Below are positions 10,102 to 20,187 of a DNA stretch of 64,000 bases, in pieces. Position 1 is the stretch's first letter. Each line of letters starts with the position of its first letter. Below the pieces are notes generated by a model. It worked only from the letters and a program-made list of their open reading frames with translations, was not told where the DNA came from and searched no databases. Made by a program: the position numbers and the translations under genes. The stretch is from Pichia kudriavzevii (lineage: Eukaryota > Ascomycota > Pichiomycetes > Pichiales > Pichiaceae), in NCBI RefSeq assembly GCF_003054445.1, contig NC_042509.1:1-64000 (forward strand), written 5' to 3'.

Positions 10102-10482
10102 GAAGAATCTGAATCAGGAGTCAGAAGTTAGATTGGAGTATTCCTGAGACAAGAATGTGTCGAAAACAGTTTTTGCCCCTACCTCTGGCCAGATGTGTGG
10201 ATCACCAAAATACGTGTTTCCCTTCCGAGACACGATCCCTGGAACATGCAAGAAAAATTTGTAAAACTTGCCTACAGTTAATGCGACGCGCCGTTCTCCG
10301 TCTCACCTTGCTTTGATGTGCATACATCAGTGCACCATATTATTTTGTCCACTCTCAGGTTCTTCAATTCTCAGTTGGCTTCATGAAAATGAGAGAATCT
10401 ACAATTGGAGGTGTATCATTCCTTGAAAGCAAGAGCCTGTTTGACCCAAGCAAACCTTGGAACCAGCACTATATTAGCGAAA
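10102..10482. other. Divergent intergenic region, SWR1 / complex I subunit
   Basis: This 381-bp shared upstream region includes 78 bp of open frame in front of the chosen start of the complex I gene. The leading 26 codons of that frame do not resemble a mitochondrial presequence. No convincing regulatory motif was picked out by eye. Confidence 0.5.
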
Positions 10483-10953
10483 ATGTTTAGCAGATCACTT
10501 CTAAGATCAGGCCTGATCAATCAATCCTTTAAAAGATTCAACTCCACCTCAGCAAAGTACGGAATCCCAAAATTCTTGCCAGATGCCGAAAAGGAGTTTG
10601 GAATTAAGACCCCAGAAAACTACGTTCCACCACAATACAGAGATCCATATGAAAAATATGACGACCAACAAAACAGGGTTAATTTTGGTGAGGAAATCCA
10701 TCCATACCATGACTATATGGATATGTGGTCTCCAGACCATTTCCAGTCTGTCAAGGACCATGTTGCAGTTAGACAATTTCTCACATTCATGGGTTTGTTA
10801 GGTGTATTTGCTTATGCTATCTATGTGACTGACATTTGGCCAGAAAGACCAAATATGCCAAGATCATACCCTTATGATGGACTATATAGAGATTTGGGCG
10901 GCAGAGAAGGTGAACAAGAATTAATGCAAGCAAGGGTTGATAAGGGTAACTAG
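10483..10953 (+). CDS. NDUFB8: Mitochondrial complex I subunit, NDUFB8/NIAM family
   Basis: From the ATG at 10483 the product is 156 residues. It begins with a classic presequence (MFSRSLLRSGLINQSFKRF), while the frame stays open upstream to 10405 with a non-mitochondrial-looking leader, which is why the inner start is chosen. The motif RDPYEKYDDQQNRVNFGE followed by MWSPDHF is diagnostic of the NDUFB8 (ASHI) family. One membrane helix (FLTFMGLLGVFAYAIYVTD) follows, then a short tail. NDUFB8 is an accessory subunit of the membrane arm of NADH:ubiquinone oxidoreductase. Its presence implies that this yeast keeps a multisubunit complex I, which Saccharomycetaceae have lost. Confidence 0.9.
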   Translation: MFSRSLLRSGLINQSFKRFNSTSAKYGIPKFLPDAEKEFGIKTPENYVPPQYRDPYEKYDDQQNRVNFGEEIHPYHDYMDMWSPDHFQSVKDHVAVRQFLTFMGLLGVFAYAIYVTDIWPERPNMPRSYPYDGLYRDLGGREGEQELMQARVDKGN

Positions 10954-11228
10954 AAAGGAAACACCAAAAAACCCACCTGATGATAATATATTCATACATA
11001 CAGCATCTTTAATTTATTATTCTTCCCAATTCAATCCATATGTATCTGCTTTTTCTTTAAAAATAACTTATTTATTAAACCAATAACACGAATTAAACTT
11101 TAGATATTGGATATCGTTTCGTCATTGTTTGTTTGAAACATAACGATGTATCTATTCGTCGTTCAGTTTCTTTAAGATTATGAAGGGTAGTACAAAAAAT
11201 TCACAATTATATATACCATGCTAAGCGT

Positions 11229-12980
11229 TTAACACCAGAATTTGTAAATTCTGTAATAGAATGGCTTGGATGCAATAAAAGCTTTCTCTTCAGCGATTTC
11301 TTGTTTGAGCAATTCCAAATCAACTTCTCTTCTGCCGGTGTCGATATCGATATCTGCAGATCTGACGAAGAACTTGTAGTCCTTCTTGTAAAAGACCCAA
11401 AAAACGTAACAAACAATGAGAATAGGAACACATAAGAAAACCTGGAAGAACGAGGTGGCATTGGCCTTTTCACCGATCGGGAATAATGCAACCCAGAATT
11501 GGGCCATTAAGATCAAGCAGTTCAACAAGACACCAAATATGGAACCATAGATACCAAGTTGAGCGCAGAATGGTAGTTCATCGGTTCCTCTGCCTTTGAC
11601 ATAGAGAGCCCTTCTGAATCTGAGGTGGCATGCACAGATGGACCCCCATGTGAAGATAGAGGACAAACCGGACAATGCCAACATCCAGTCGAAAACATCG
11701 TCATGATGAGAAGATGCTGCTAGGTAACACAATAGACCAATGATGAGAGAAGTAACAACACCAGCTAATGGTCTTCCCTCTCTGTCAATATAACCAAAAA
11801 TTCTTGGAGCAAAACCTTGGTCAGCCAAAGAGGCAATTGTTCTTGATGCACCATAAACAGAGGAGTTAGCAACAGAACAGACGGCAATCATAATAACGGC
11901 GTTCATGACAGATGGCAAGCCTCTAATACCAGCATTTTGGATGGAAATGACAAAGGGAGAAGCAGCAGCACCAGAGTTGCCCAATAGCCGTGGATCATCG
12001 TATGGGACATTAACCCCAACTAAAGTTAAGGAGATGATGTAGAAAAGAGCAATTCTCCAGAAAACTTGTTTTGTAGCAGATGGCAAGGATTTTCTAGGGT
12101 TTTCAGTTTCAGCAGCTGCCAAACCAACCAATTCCGTACCTGCAAACGAGAATGCAGATGTAACAAACACAGCACAGACACCTTTGAAGCCAGCGGCAAA
12201 GGCGCCAGGATGATGCCAATACTGGCCACCAATGTAACCACCCTTAGGGCCACCGCCACAGTTGATAACAATACCTAGGATGATGTAACCAATGATGGCC
12301 AAGACCTTCAAAGCAGAGAAGATGAACTCGGCCTCACCGTAACCCTTGACACCAAAGACATTGATAAACAAAACCAAAACGTAGAAGATAGTGACCCAAG
12401 CCGCAGAGCTAACTTCTGAGTTCCAGTAGTCGATTGTGATTGCGGCAGCAACTAATTCTAAAGGTAGCACCACTAACCATTGCAAGGCATAATTCCAAGC
12501 CATACAGAACCCCCAAGCACTGGATATAAATCTAGTATTAAATTGAACAAAAGAACCAGAGACAGGGAAAGCAACACACAATTCACCCAACGCTTGGACG
12601 GTACAATACATCATACAACCGGTCAAGATCCAGGCAATGACAAGGGCAGCCGGACCACCAGTGGCCAATGCTGAACCAGAACCAACGAATAAACCAGTAC
12701 CGATGGAACCACCAATTGCAATCATTTGCAAGTGTCTGTTTTTCAAGCCTCTCTTCAATGGAGCTCTTGCAGAAATGAGGTTGGCCCTTTCAATATCAGT
12801 GAGGTTAGGATCGATTTCACCTAGATCTATAGGTTTGAAACCATCGATAAAATTTTGATAGAACCCTTTGTTCTCCCTCTCAGTAGAATATGCATGACTA
12901 GCGTTATCTTCAAGTTCATTAACAGGAGAAAAAGAAGTACTCACGTACTCCTTCTCATTATAAGTCTTTTCTGTAGACAT
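11229..12980 (-). CDS. GAP1: General amino-acid permease, tandem copy A
   Basis: The 583-residue protein is a fungal amino-acid permease (APC superfamily, YAT family). A hydrophilic N-tail of about 90 residues is followed by twelve membrane segments starting at MIAIGGSIGTGLFVGSG. It ends with the Gap1-type tail YYRIYKFWC, where an aromatic-Trp-Cys end is typical. The TM3 motif QWLVVLPLELVAAA and the AAAETENPRKSLP loop match the Gap1 subgroup of broad-specificity permeases. The adjacent copy B is almost identical from about residue 45 to the end, differing at about nine residues in the core. The N-tails differ much more. Lysines in the N-tail (K-E-Y, E-N-K) are candidates for the ubiquitin-dependent turnover known for Gap1. 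Gap1 and closely related permeases of the subgroup are not separable by eye. Confidence 0.88.
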   Translation of the reverse strand: MSTEKTYNEKEYVSTSFSPVNELEDNASHAYSTERENKGFYQNFIDGFKPIDLGEIDPNLTDIERANLISARAPLKRGLKNRHLQMIAIGGSIGTGLFVGSGSALATGGPAALVIAWILTGCMMYCTVQALGELCVAFPVSGSFVQFNTRFISSAWGFCMAWNYALQWLVVLPLELVAAAITIDYWNSEVSSAAWVTIFYVLVLFINVFGVKGYGEAEFIFSALKVLAIIGYIILGIVINCGGGPKGGYIGGQYWHHPGAFAAGFKGVCAVFVTSAFSFAGTELVGLAAAETENPRKSLPSATKQVFWRIALFYIISLTLVGVNVPYDDPRLLGNSGAAASPFVISIQNAGIRGLPSVMNAVIMIAVCSVANSSVYGASRTIASLADQGFAPRIFGYIDREGRPLAGVVTSLIIGLLCYLAASSHHDDVFDWMLALSGLSSIFTWGSICACHLRFRRALYVKGRGTDELPFCAQLGIYGSIFGVLLNCLILMAQFWVALFPIGEKANATSFFQVFLCVPILIVCYVFWVFYKKDYKFFVRSADIDIDTGRREVDLELLKQEIAEEKAFIASKPFYYRIYKFWC

Positions 12981-13822
12981 TCTATCTTATTTGTTTGTTC
13001 TCGAGTAAATGAGAAACCCAAAAGGTAACAACTTAGAGTAACTAACCTCAAGTGAGGGGAATGGGTCAATATAAATAGTGCAAAATAGCTGCAAACCCAT
13101 GACAGTAAACAGTGTTATCAGGTATCTGCATTTGTAGAGATAGCGAAACATAGTATCAGGGCATGACCGAGGCAGGGCAGAGCAGAACATAAAATGGAAG
13201 GGAAGGATAAAAGGGTCTTGATTTGCTGTGATCTCCTCAGAAGCCGCAAAATATAATCGATGCTACGGCATTAGGTTATCAAACAGTACTTATCTGTAGA
13301 TGTGACTTCAAAGATAAGATCGACTCTATCTTTTTTTTCTTTTTTTTTTCTCCGGGCTGTTGTTTCTTTGATTTTCTATAATTTTACTTCCGTTTTATAC
13401 TTTCAACTGATTAGCGCGACCCGTCCCAGAAACAGGTAATGCCGTCCCTGGCCGTTGCAAATTCCAGAGATATTCACGTAACAACGGGATTATCTATATG
13501 ATTTGTGGTTCTGTTTTCTAGTAACGGTACCATTATTAGCGGCACCGAAAAGTGGGCATATACGGAGGTCAAGTGAGGAATGATTTTACCGGAATTGTAC
13601 CTTATCGGCGGTCAGGGTGAAAAAAAACGGCTGGAAGATCTGAATCCTTTTTAGTGACTAGTTGTGGGAAAGAGAAGAAAGGAAATTACGATCGTCAGAA
13701 TACCATTTTGCGGATGTTTGCTTCCATTGTATTTAGACGATGAGACGTGATTTAAACCTGTAAACGTTATAGAAAAAAGAGACAAGAAAAAACAGTGTTT
13801 TTGAATAAAGATAATGACACAT
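12981..13822. promoter_or_regulatory. Upstream region of permease copy A, with GATA sites
   Basis: This 842-bp interval holds three GATAAG elements in either orientation, at 13289-13294, 13313-13318 and 13601-13606. GATAAG is the binding site of Gln3/Gat1-type activators that switch on permease genes when good nitrogen sources run out. A TATA-like stretch lies at about 13070-13077, roughly 90 bp before the start codon. Nitrogen-catabolite control is inferred from the sites and the gene type. No other gene is visible; the left 0.2 kb is the 3' flank of copy B. Confidence 0.5.
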
Positions 13823-15577
13823 CTAGCACCATGTCTTATAGAGTCTATAGTAGAATGGCTTGGATGCAATAAAAGCTTTCTCTTCGGCAAGTTCTTGTTT
13901 GAGCAATTCCAAATCAACTTCTCTTCTGCCGGTGTCGATATCGATATCTGCAGATCTGACGAAGAACTTGTAGTCCTTCTTGTAAAAGACCCAAAACACG
14001 TAACAAACAATGACAACAGGAACACATAAGAAAACCTGGAAGAACGAGGTGGCATTGGCCTTTTCACCGATCGGGAATAATGCAACCCAGAATTGGGCCA
14101 TTAAGATCAAGCAGTTCAACAAGACACCAAATATGGAACCATAGATACCAAGTTGAGCGCAGAATGGTAGTTCATCGGTTCCTCTGCCTTTGACATAGAG
14201 AGCCCTTCTGAATCTGAGGTGGCATGCACAGATGGACCCCCATGTGAAGATAGAGGACAAACCGGACAATGCCAACATCCAGTCGAAAACATCGTCATGA
14301 TGAGAAGATGCTGCTAGGTAACACAATAGACCAATGATGAGAGAAGTAACAACACCAGCTAATGGTCTTCCCTCTCTGTCAATATAACCAAAAATTCTTG
14401 GAGCAAAACCTTGGTCAGCCAAAGAGGCAACTGTTCTTGATGCACCATAAACAGAGGAGTTAGCAACAGAACAGACGGCAATCATAATAACGGCGTTCAT
14501 GACAGATGGCAAGCCTCTAATACCAGCATTTTGGATGGAAATGACAAAGGGAGAAGCAGCAGCACCAGAGTTGCCCAATAGCCGTGGATCATCGTATGGG
14601 ACATTAACCCCAACTAAAGTTAAGGAGATGATGTAGAAAAGAGTAATTCTCCAGAAAACTTGTTTTGTAGCAGATGGTAGAGATACTCTAGGGTTTTCAG
14701 TTTCAGCAGCTGCCAAACCAACCAATTCCGTACCTGCAAACGAGAATGCAGATGTAACAAACACAGCACAGACACCTTTGAAGCCAGCGGCAAAGGCGCC
14801 AGGATGATGCCAATACTGGCCACCAATGTAACCACCCTTAGGGCCACCACCACAGTTGATAACAATACCTAGGATGATGTAACCAATGATGGCCAAGACC
14901 TTCAAAGCAGAGAAGATGAACTCGGCCTCACCGTAACCCTTGACACCAAAGACATTGATAAACAAAACCAAAACGTAGAAGATAGTGACCCAAGCCGCAG
15001 AGCTAACTTCTGAGTTCCAGTAGTCGATTGTGATTGCGGCAGCAACTAATTCAAGAGGCAAAGTAACTAACCATTGCAAGGCATAATTCCAAGCCATACA
15101 GAACCCCCAAGCACTGGATATAAATCTAGTATTGTATTGAACAAAAGAACCAGAGACAGGGAAAGCAACACACAATTCACCCAACGCTTGGACGGTACAA
15201 TACATCATACACCCGGTCAAGATCCAGGCAATGACAAGGGCAGCCGGACCACCAGTGGCCAATGCTGAACCAGAACCAACGAATAAACCAGTACCGATGG
15301 AACCACCAATTGCAATCATTTGCAAGTGTCTGTTTTTCAAGCCTCTCTTCAATGGAGCTCTTGCAGAAATGAGGTTGGCCCTTTCAATATCAGTGAGGTT
15401 AGGATCGATTTCACCTAGATCTATAGGTTTGAAACCATCGATAAAATTTTTGAAGAATCCTTGGTCTTTCTTAGTTTTAGAGTATGCGTTCGTACTCACA
15501 TCGTCTTCGATTTCACTAACAGGAGTGATAGAAGTGCTTGCCAACTCCTTCTCGTTGTATGATTTTCTCGTCGACAT
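13823..15577 (-). CDS. GAP1: General amino-acid permease, tandem copy B
   Basis: The 584-residue product is the paralog of copy A in direct orientation, offset by 2594 bp through most of the gene. The twelve-helix permease core is the same apart from scattered changes: F to Y in SFVQ(F/Y)N, V to T in QWLV(V/T)LPLE, K to V in ENPR(K/V)SLP, A to T in FWRI(A/T)LF, I to V in ASRT(I/V)ASL, VPILIV to VPVVIV, and the end YYRLYKTWC. The first 45 or so residues are clearly diverged and include one extra codon. The changes in DNA come in short patches separated by long identical stretches, which suggests gene conversion. Substrate range may differ from copy A at the TM3 change. Confidence 0.88.
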   Translation of the reverse strand: MSTRKSYNEKELASTSITPVSEIEDDVSTNAYSKTKKDQGFFKNFIDGFKPIDLGEIDPNLTDIERANLISARAPLKRGLKNRHLQMIAIGGSIGTGLFVGSGSALATGGPAALVIAWILTGCMMYCTVQALGELCVAFPVSGSFVQYNTRFISSAWGFCMAWNYALQWLVTLPLELVAAAITIDYWNSEVSSAAWVTIFYVLVLFINVFGVKGYGEAEFIFSALKVLAIIGYIILGIVINCGGGPKGGYIGGQYWHHPGAFAAGFKGVCAVFVTSAFSFAGTELVGLAAAETENPRVSLPSATKQVFWRITLFYIISLTLVGVNVPYDDPRLLGNSGAAASPFVISIQNAGIRGLPSVMNAVIMIAVCSVANSSVYGASRTVASLADQGFAPRIFGYIDREGRPLAGVVTSLIIGLLCYLAASSHHDDVFDWMLALSGLSSIFTWGSICACHLRFRRALYVKGRGTDELPFCAQLGIYGSIFGVLLNCLILMAQFWVALFPIGEKANATSFFQVFLCVPVVIVCYVFWVFYKKDYKFFVRSADIDIDTGRREVDLELLKQELAEEKAFIASKPFYYRLYKTWC

Positions 15578-16376
15578 TATATGTACTTTATCTTTGTCTC
15601 AAAAGAAGGTGCAATCAACCTAAGAAGAGGAAGATAGATGTACCTCTGACAAGAAGGAACAGCATGTTTTATATACTTCTTTTTTACTGCACTGATTGTT
15701 ATCAGTATGTCGTGATTGCAAGTAAAACAAAATGCTTCAAGCTGATTAGCGGAAAGAATTTAACAAAAACAAGCAAGTCGATTCGGAAAAAGCTTTGACA
15801 TCATCGAAAGGCTAGATTAGATACCACCCCTGATAGTGACAGTTCCCCTCTCTTCAACATGGCATGTATTTTCCTCTTATCTAGGGCATGTCCATATTTG
15901 GCAACGCCTCTCGCCTCTGGCGGCACTTGTGCCGTAATTTCACGGCATTGGCGTTTTATCGTTCGGCGTAGGTGGCCCGATATTCCAAATTGGGCGGAAA
16001 TTTTTTCCAGCTCATAGCCGAGTTTTTACTTTTTGGGAATATCACGTGACACAAAACAATGCGCCGTAGAAGGACTACTGTTGATGTTGATAAGACGTGT
16101 AATAGAGGTTCTTTTCTATGAACTGGGAGGAGGAGAAGCCAACCAACGACCACAGTTCTATAGATATCGACTAGGTCGGCAAAAAAAGGTTAGGAGACAA
16201 AAAAAAAAACAAAAAGAAAAAAACATAGAGATAAACCCAAACATATTGCAAGTATTTGAGGAACAGGGTTGTGTAATTCCTGCATGCGTCATGTTTAGAC
16301 CTGATTCAAATCATGATATCTATTTACAGTATAAAAGGGAGTACATCTATATATATGAATATAATTGAGTGGTACT
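15578..16376. promoter_or_regulatory. Upstream region of permease copy B
   Basis: A consensus TATA box reading TATATAAA on the minus strand lies at 15668-15675, about 92 bp before the start codon. One GATAAG element (as CTTATC) is at 15876-15881. A palindromic TCACGTGA, the Cbf1-type E-box, is at 16042-16049. The right part also contains an A-rich tract (about 16197-16224) and the 3' flank of AIM9. Compared with copy A, this promoter has a better TATA box and fewer GATA sites, so the two permeases may be expressed under different conditions. No further gene is supported. Confidence 0.5.
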
Positions 16377-18251
16377 TTATTTGAGAACCTTGTCGGTGTC
16401 TATTTTCCACTCATCTTTATCATTGTCTTTAATGAGCAGGCCTTGTTCCTCTAATCTATTGAACATATCCTGTGGAACCCAACCTCCGGTTGCAGTGAAT
16501 GGCTTGGAGCCATTGGAAATTTCGTATTCTTGAATCTTCTTGGCAAATTCATTGATCTCATTTTCATTGAATTTAATAGGATTAGGTTCACCCTTCGCCT
16601 TACCTAGAACTCCATTTCCATTGTAATTCTCCCACATTGTAGATATTTCAATTAAACCATTTTCAATATACAATGCATCTTTCAAGTTCTTGAAATTCAG
16701 AATGTTTAAGTAACAGCTCTTAACAAGCTTAATAACAGGTGAAATAACCCCAACTAATTCCTTGCTGTTTTTGTTAATGGAAACTTCCCATAAAAATTGG
16801 TTTCTGGTCCTTTTAAACATAAATCTGTATTGTTCCTTTTCAACGTCATCTAATTGGTTGAAATTGTTCACTTCTTGTTGTAAACTAAAGATTTTTTCAC
16901 CATTATATTCCAAGAACTTGGGATAATTACTAATTAGGAATGGCTTGACGACACAGTTTTCAAAGTCTAGAAATTCAAACCCTTTGTTATCTTTTCTAAC
17001 TAATACATTCATTGGATCCAGATCTCCAATTAATAATCTTGGTTTCAAAAGTTCAGCAAGATTTGGAATGATAGTTTCTTTAGGATTTAAGTTAAACATC
17101 TCTCCTGCAACTAGTCTTAATTTTTCAAAGATTTTGATAGCATCCTTCAGATCTGCAATGTCATCCTTAACATTCTCACCCTTTTCAATTGCTGCCAATC
17201 TGTTTCTTAAACTTAAAATTTCCAAGTCTACTAGATCTTGTATCATCTTCAAAGGCTCAGATCTCTTCCATGGACCAACGTACCTATCGATATCTTCCCC
17301 TGCAACATATTCCTTGTTTCTATAATATGCACTTTCAACACTTGGCCCAATGACCCATCTATCTTGGCCTTCATATGCAATCGCCTCCAAGCCCTTTGGA
17401 CAATCATCTTTGAAATAAATGGACCCATAATTATCGAAAATAAAATCGCCCACAATTTTGTTGAAATCCGCCAATGGCTCAATGACCTCGTTCAATTGAC
17501 TGATCGCTTCATTGCAATCCAACCTATCGTCCTTACTATCAACTAGTGGATTCCATTTTTTCATTAATGACGATTCAACATCCTCAATATACTCCATTAA
17601 CATGAAAGGATGTCCAAGTTGATTGTCATACTCACCGGAATAAGCCAAGACTTTTGGAATGTTTAGGTTTAACGCGTTTGATAAAAAGTCCATTGTAGCA
17701 ACCTCAGATTCAATTTTCCTCTTTGTGAAAACTTTGGATCCCAATGAGTAAGGTAATCTCAGCACTAGTTTCTTATCCAATCCTTCAAGTTGAATTCTAT
17801 AAATTCTGTGGTGTTTTCCTTCATGTAATGACAAGACTTGATTGATATCCTTGACTTCTCCATCATTTCCAAAGAAATTTTTGATATTATTGCTCAAAAC
17901 CTTTACTTTATCAACCCTTTCTATAGCATCAGGATTGGTTTCACCAAGTGACTTGCCTAATGAATTGATATTTTTGAGAGTTTCGTTTAAACCTTGGATT
18001 GAAAACTTGGTGAATCTTTTTTGCTTTTCCTGCTTATCATTTTTCAGCCATGTCCCCCATGAATATTCAAAGATATGATTACGTTTTGGATCAGAATCAT
18101 CGAACAAGTTAGTTGTTGTCTCCTTTGGTGCGGTGCCAATTTTGGTAGACTGGAATCTGACCTGATTCAGTGCACAAATACTAACTTTGCGTGGAGTCCT
18201 CAGAATACTCCTAGAGTATTTTAAAGCAGTTCTAGTTGATCTAGATAACAT
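16377..18251 (-). CDS. AIM9: Aim9-like mitochondrial aminoglycoside-phosphotransferase-fold protein
   Basis: The 624-residue length almost equals S. cerevisiae Aim9 (about 627). The N-terminus is rich in Arg/Ser with no acids (MLSRSTRTALKYSRSILRT), a presequence. The body has an APH/kinase-like fold: an ATP-binding region near 160-180 (KLVLRLPYSL), a catalytic-loop equivalent GDLDPMNVLV near residue 409, and a metal-binding-loop equivalent FLDFENCV near 426. The family is named for altered mitochondrial inheritance in deletion strains; its substrate is not established. The first histidine usual in the HGD motif cannot be seen here (LIGDLDP), so catalytic activity is uncertain. It is divergent from HOP1 across 245 bp. 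Confidence 0.88.
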   Translation of the reverse strand: MLSRSTRTALKYSRSILRTPRKVSICALNQVRFQSTKIGTAPKETTTNLFDDSDPKRNHIFEYSWGTWLKNDKQEKQKRFTKFSIQGLNETLKNINSLGKSLGETNPDAIERVDKVKVLSNNIKNFFGNDGEVKDINQVLSLHEGKHHRIYRIQLEGLDKKLVLRLPYSLGSKVFTKRKIESEVATMDFLSNALNLNIPKVLAYSGEYDNQLGHPFMLMEYIEDVESSLMKKWNPLVDSKDDRLDCNEAISQLNEVIEPLADFNKIVGDFIFDNYGSIYFKDDCPKGLEAIAYEGQDRWVIGPSVESAYYRNKEYVAGEDIDRYVGPWKRSEPLKMIQDLVDLEILSLRNRLAAIEKGENVKDDIADLKDAIKIFEKLRLVAGEMFNLNPKETIIPNLAELLKPRLLIGDLDPMNVLVRKDNKGFEFLDFENCVVKPFLISNYPKFLEYNGEKIFSLQQEVNNFNQLDDVEKEQYRFMFKRTRNQFLWEVSINKNSKELVGVISPVIKLVKSCYLNILNFKNLKDALYIENGLIEISTMWENYNGNGVLGKAKGEPNPIKFNENEINEFAKKIQEYEISNGSKPFTATGGWVPQDMFNRLEEQGLLIKDNDKDEWKIDTDKVLK

Positions 18252-18496
18252 GGTGAATTGTTTGTAGTTGGTGCTTCAATGAAAATTCATTCAGCCAATT
18301 CCCTTTCACAAGAAAAATCGTCCACTTGTTGAAGAAAAGTGTCAAGATTCATTGCGAAACTACATTTTTTTTTGCCTTTTCTCGGCATAGAAACCAGAAG
18401 GCTCAGCTGCGTGTGGCATTATCAGTGGAGGAAATGGCAAAGGCTCAATACTATTTCATTCCAGCTTCATAATTCTTTTTTGACCTTTTACTAACA

Positions 18497-20128
18497 ATGT
18501 CTAACATGACCATGACAAATACAAATGGTAGAAGAAGAGTATCAGAAAGGTTTACAAAACAACAAAGCGAGAGAACTGTTATTGATATCTTAACTATCAG
18601 CATTTCTTGCATTTTCTTTTTACGTGGATTTTTCCATGACAGCTTTTTCACCGATGATAAGTTTTACATCAACAAAGACCTTGCAAACAAGAAATTTAAG
18701 AAAGACTATATCAGAGTCAAAAAAATCAAAAGAAATGTATCTGATGATGTGGATATGATTCTAAACTGGATTAATATATCAATTCAAGATGCTTTACACA
18801 AGAAATATTTAAAAGCAATCAATGTGTCAATTCTTCTTGATGATAAGGTGCCGGCAAAAGTTTTCGAGTCTTACGTTTTTGATGTAAAGTATTCTGATAT
18901 ACAGCCGGAATCCATTTCCTTCAATGATGATATCCTTATATCACCAGTTGAATTAACTAAGCTTCAAATTTTTAATCTATTGAAAAAAATTATTTTACTT
19001 ACACAAGCTTTACCACCATTACCAAGTAAGAAATTTCTAAGCATGAGATTGTTGTTCAACGATAAATGCCCAAACGACTATTATCCGGAATACTTTACTG
19101 ACTGCACAAATTGTAAACCAGATTCAATCAGGATTCCAGTACCTGTTTATAACGATATTGTTGCAGATTGCGGTGGGGTAAATTCTGTACATCACAATGT
19201 AACCGCAAAGTTGGTTTCATTATCCACATTAACCAATTCCGATTATGAAAACGCAAATATTATCGATGTGGACCCATTTGAGATTTTTGGATGCATGAAA
19301 GAGGAAAATGATAAAGAAAAGGATGACATAATTAGCCTCAACACTCAAGTTTCTCAAGTGACAAAAGATTTATATGACATGTTAACGACTTACGAGAATC
19401 AAGTTCATGACGGCGAAACTCAAGTTCATATGAAATCCAATGACGCAAGTACAAAGGAAATCGAAGAGAATATTACTATCTCCTGCGAATGTAAAGCTGA
19501 GACCTACCTACCATATACCTCGTTAATAAAATGTCAGAAATGTCAAAAGTGGGTTCACAAAGTTTGTTATTCATACCAGTCAAACCCTCCAGATTTCCTA
19601 TGCATTACATGTGCTGGAAATATCAGTTTGGATGACGATTTGCAAATTTTGTTCAATATTAGAAAACTAATAGCCTGCTATGAAAGCAACAACACATCAC
19701 AAATAGTGTCTTTAACCACAGCGGCTGAACAAATTGGATTCACATCAACACAAATGTTGACGAACCAAAAGATCTCCAGAAGCGTTATAGACGCCTTTTC
19801 AGTTTTAATATACAAAGGACTACTTTCGTTTAAAGCCCAAAAGTCCTTCAACCATAACATTTTCAGTGTTGAATTTGATGGACTTTTGGTAGAAAATAAG
19901 CCAATATCAATCGGCAAGTATTTTGTTCAACCCAATTTCAATAACAGAAACACCATTAACAAATTACTTGATTTGAATTTTAATAGGTCAAAATCGTTTC
20001 AGGAAATTTTAGCAGATTATAATCAATCTAATGATGAGACTATGGTTGAAGACGAAAATTACTCTGAAACTCTCTCCAAGTATAAGAAGATGAAAATCAG
20101 CAAGTCCAAGGATATTTTTCAAATTTGA
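18497..20128 (+). CDS. HOP1: Meiotic chromosome axis protein Hop1
   Basis: The 543-residue product starts with a HORMA domain of about 240 residues, containing RTVIDILTISISCIFFLRGFF and the DFG-less DVDMILNWI stretch typical of Hop1. A PHD-like zinc finger lies at about 328-371, with the ligand order CEC, CQKC, WVHKVC, CITC. The C-terminal third is a winged-helix-like region followed by a short basic tail (KYKKMKISKSKDIFQI). That arrangement is what is known for Hop1 (605 residues in S. cerevisiae), which coats meiotic chromosome axes with Red1 and Mek1 and promotes interhomolog recombination. A likely closure peptide lies near the C-terminus. No URS1-like element was noticed in the 245-bp upstream region. 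An intact HOP1 argues for a functional meiotic programme. Confidence 0.9.
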   Translation: MSNMTMTNTNGRRRVSERFTKQQSERTVIDILTISISCIFFLRGFFHDSFFTDDKFYINKDLANKKFKKDYIRVKKIKRNVSDDVDMILNWINISIQDALHKKYLKAINVSILLDDKVPAKVFESYVFDVKYSDIQPESISFNDDILISPVELTKLQIFNLLKKIILLTQALPPLPSKKFLSMRLLFNDKCPNDYYPEYFTDCTNCKPDSIRIPVPVYNDIVADCGGVNSVHHNVTAKLVSLSTLTNSDYENANIIDVDPFEIFGCMKEENDKEKDDIISLNTQVSQVTKDLYDMLTTYENQVHDGETQVHMKSNDASTKEIEENITISCECKAETYLPYTSLIKCQKCQKWVHKVCYSYQSNPPDFLCITCAGNISLDDDLQILFNIRKLIACYESNNTSQIVSLTTAAEQIGFTSTQMLTNQKISRSVIDAFSVLIYKGLLSFKAQKSFNHNIFSVEFDGLLVENKPISIGKYFVQPNFNNRNTINKLLDLNFNRSKSFQEILADYNQSNDETMVEDENYSETLSKYKKMKISKSKDIFQI

Positions 20129-20187
20129 AAATGCAAGTGCATACCTAATAATCATTTTAATTGCAATATAAAACATTGCTTACTTTG

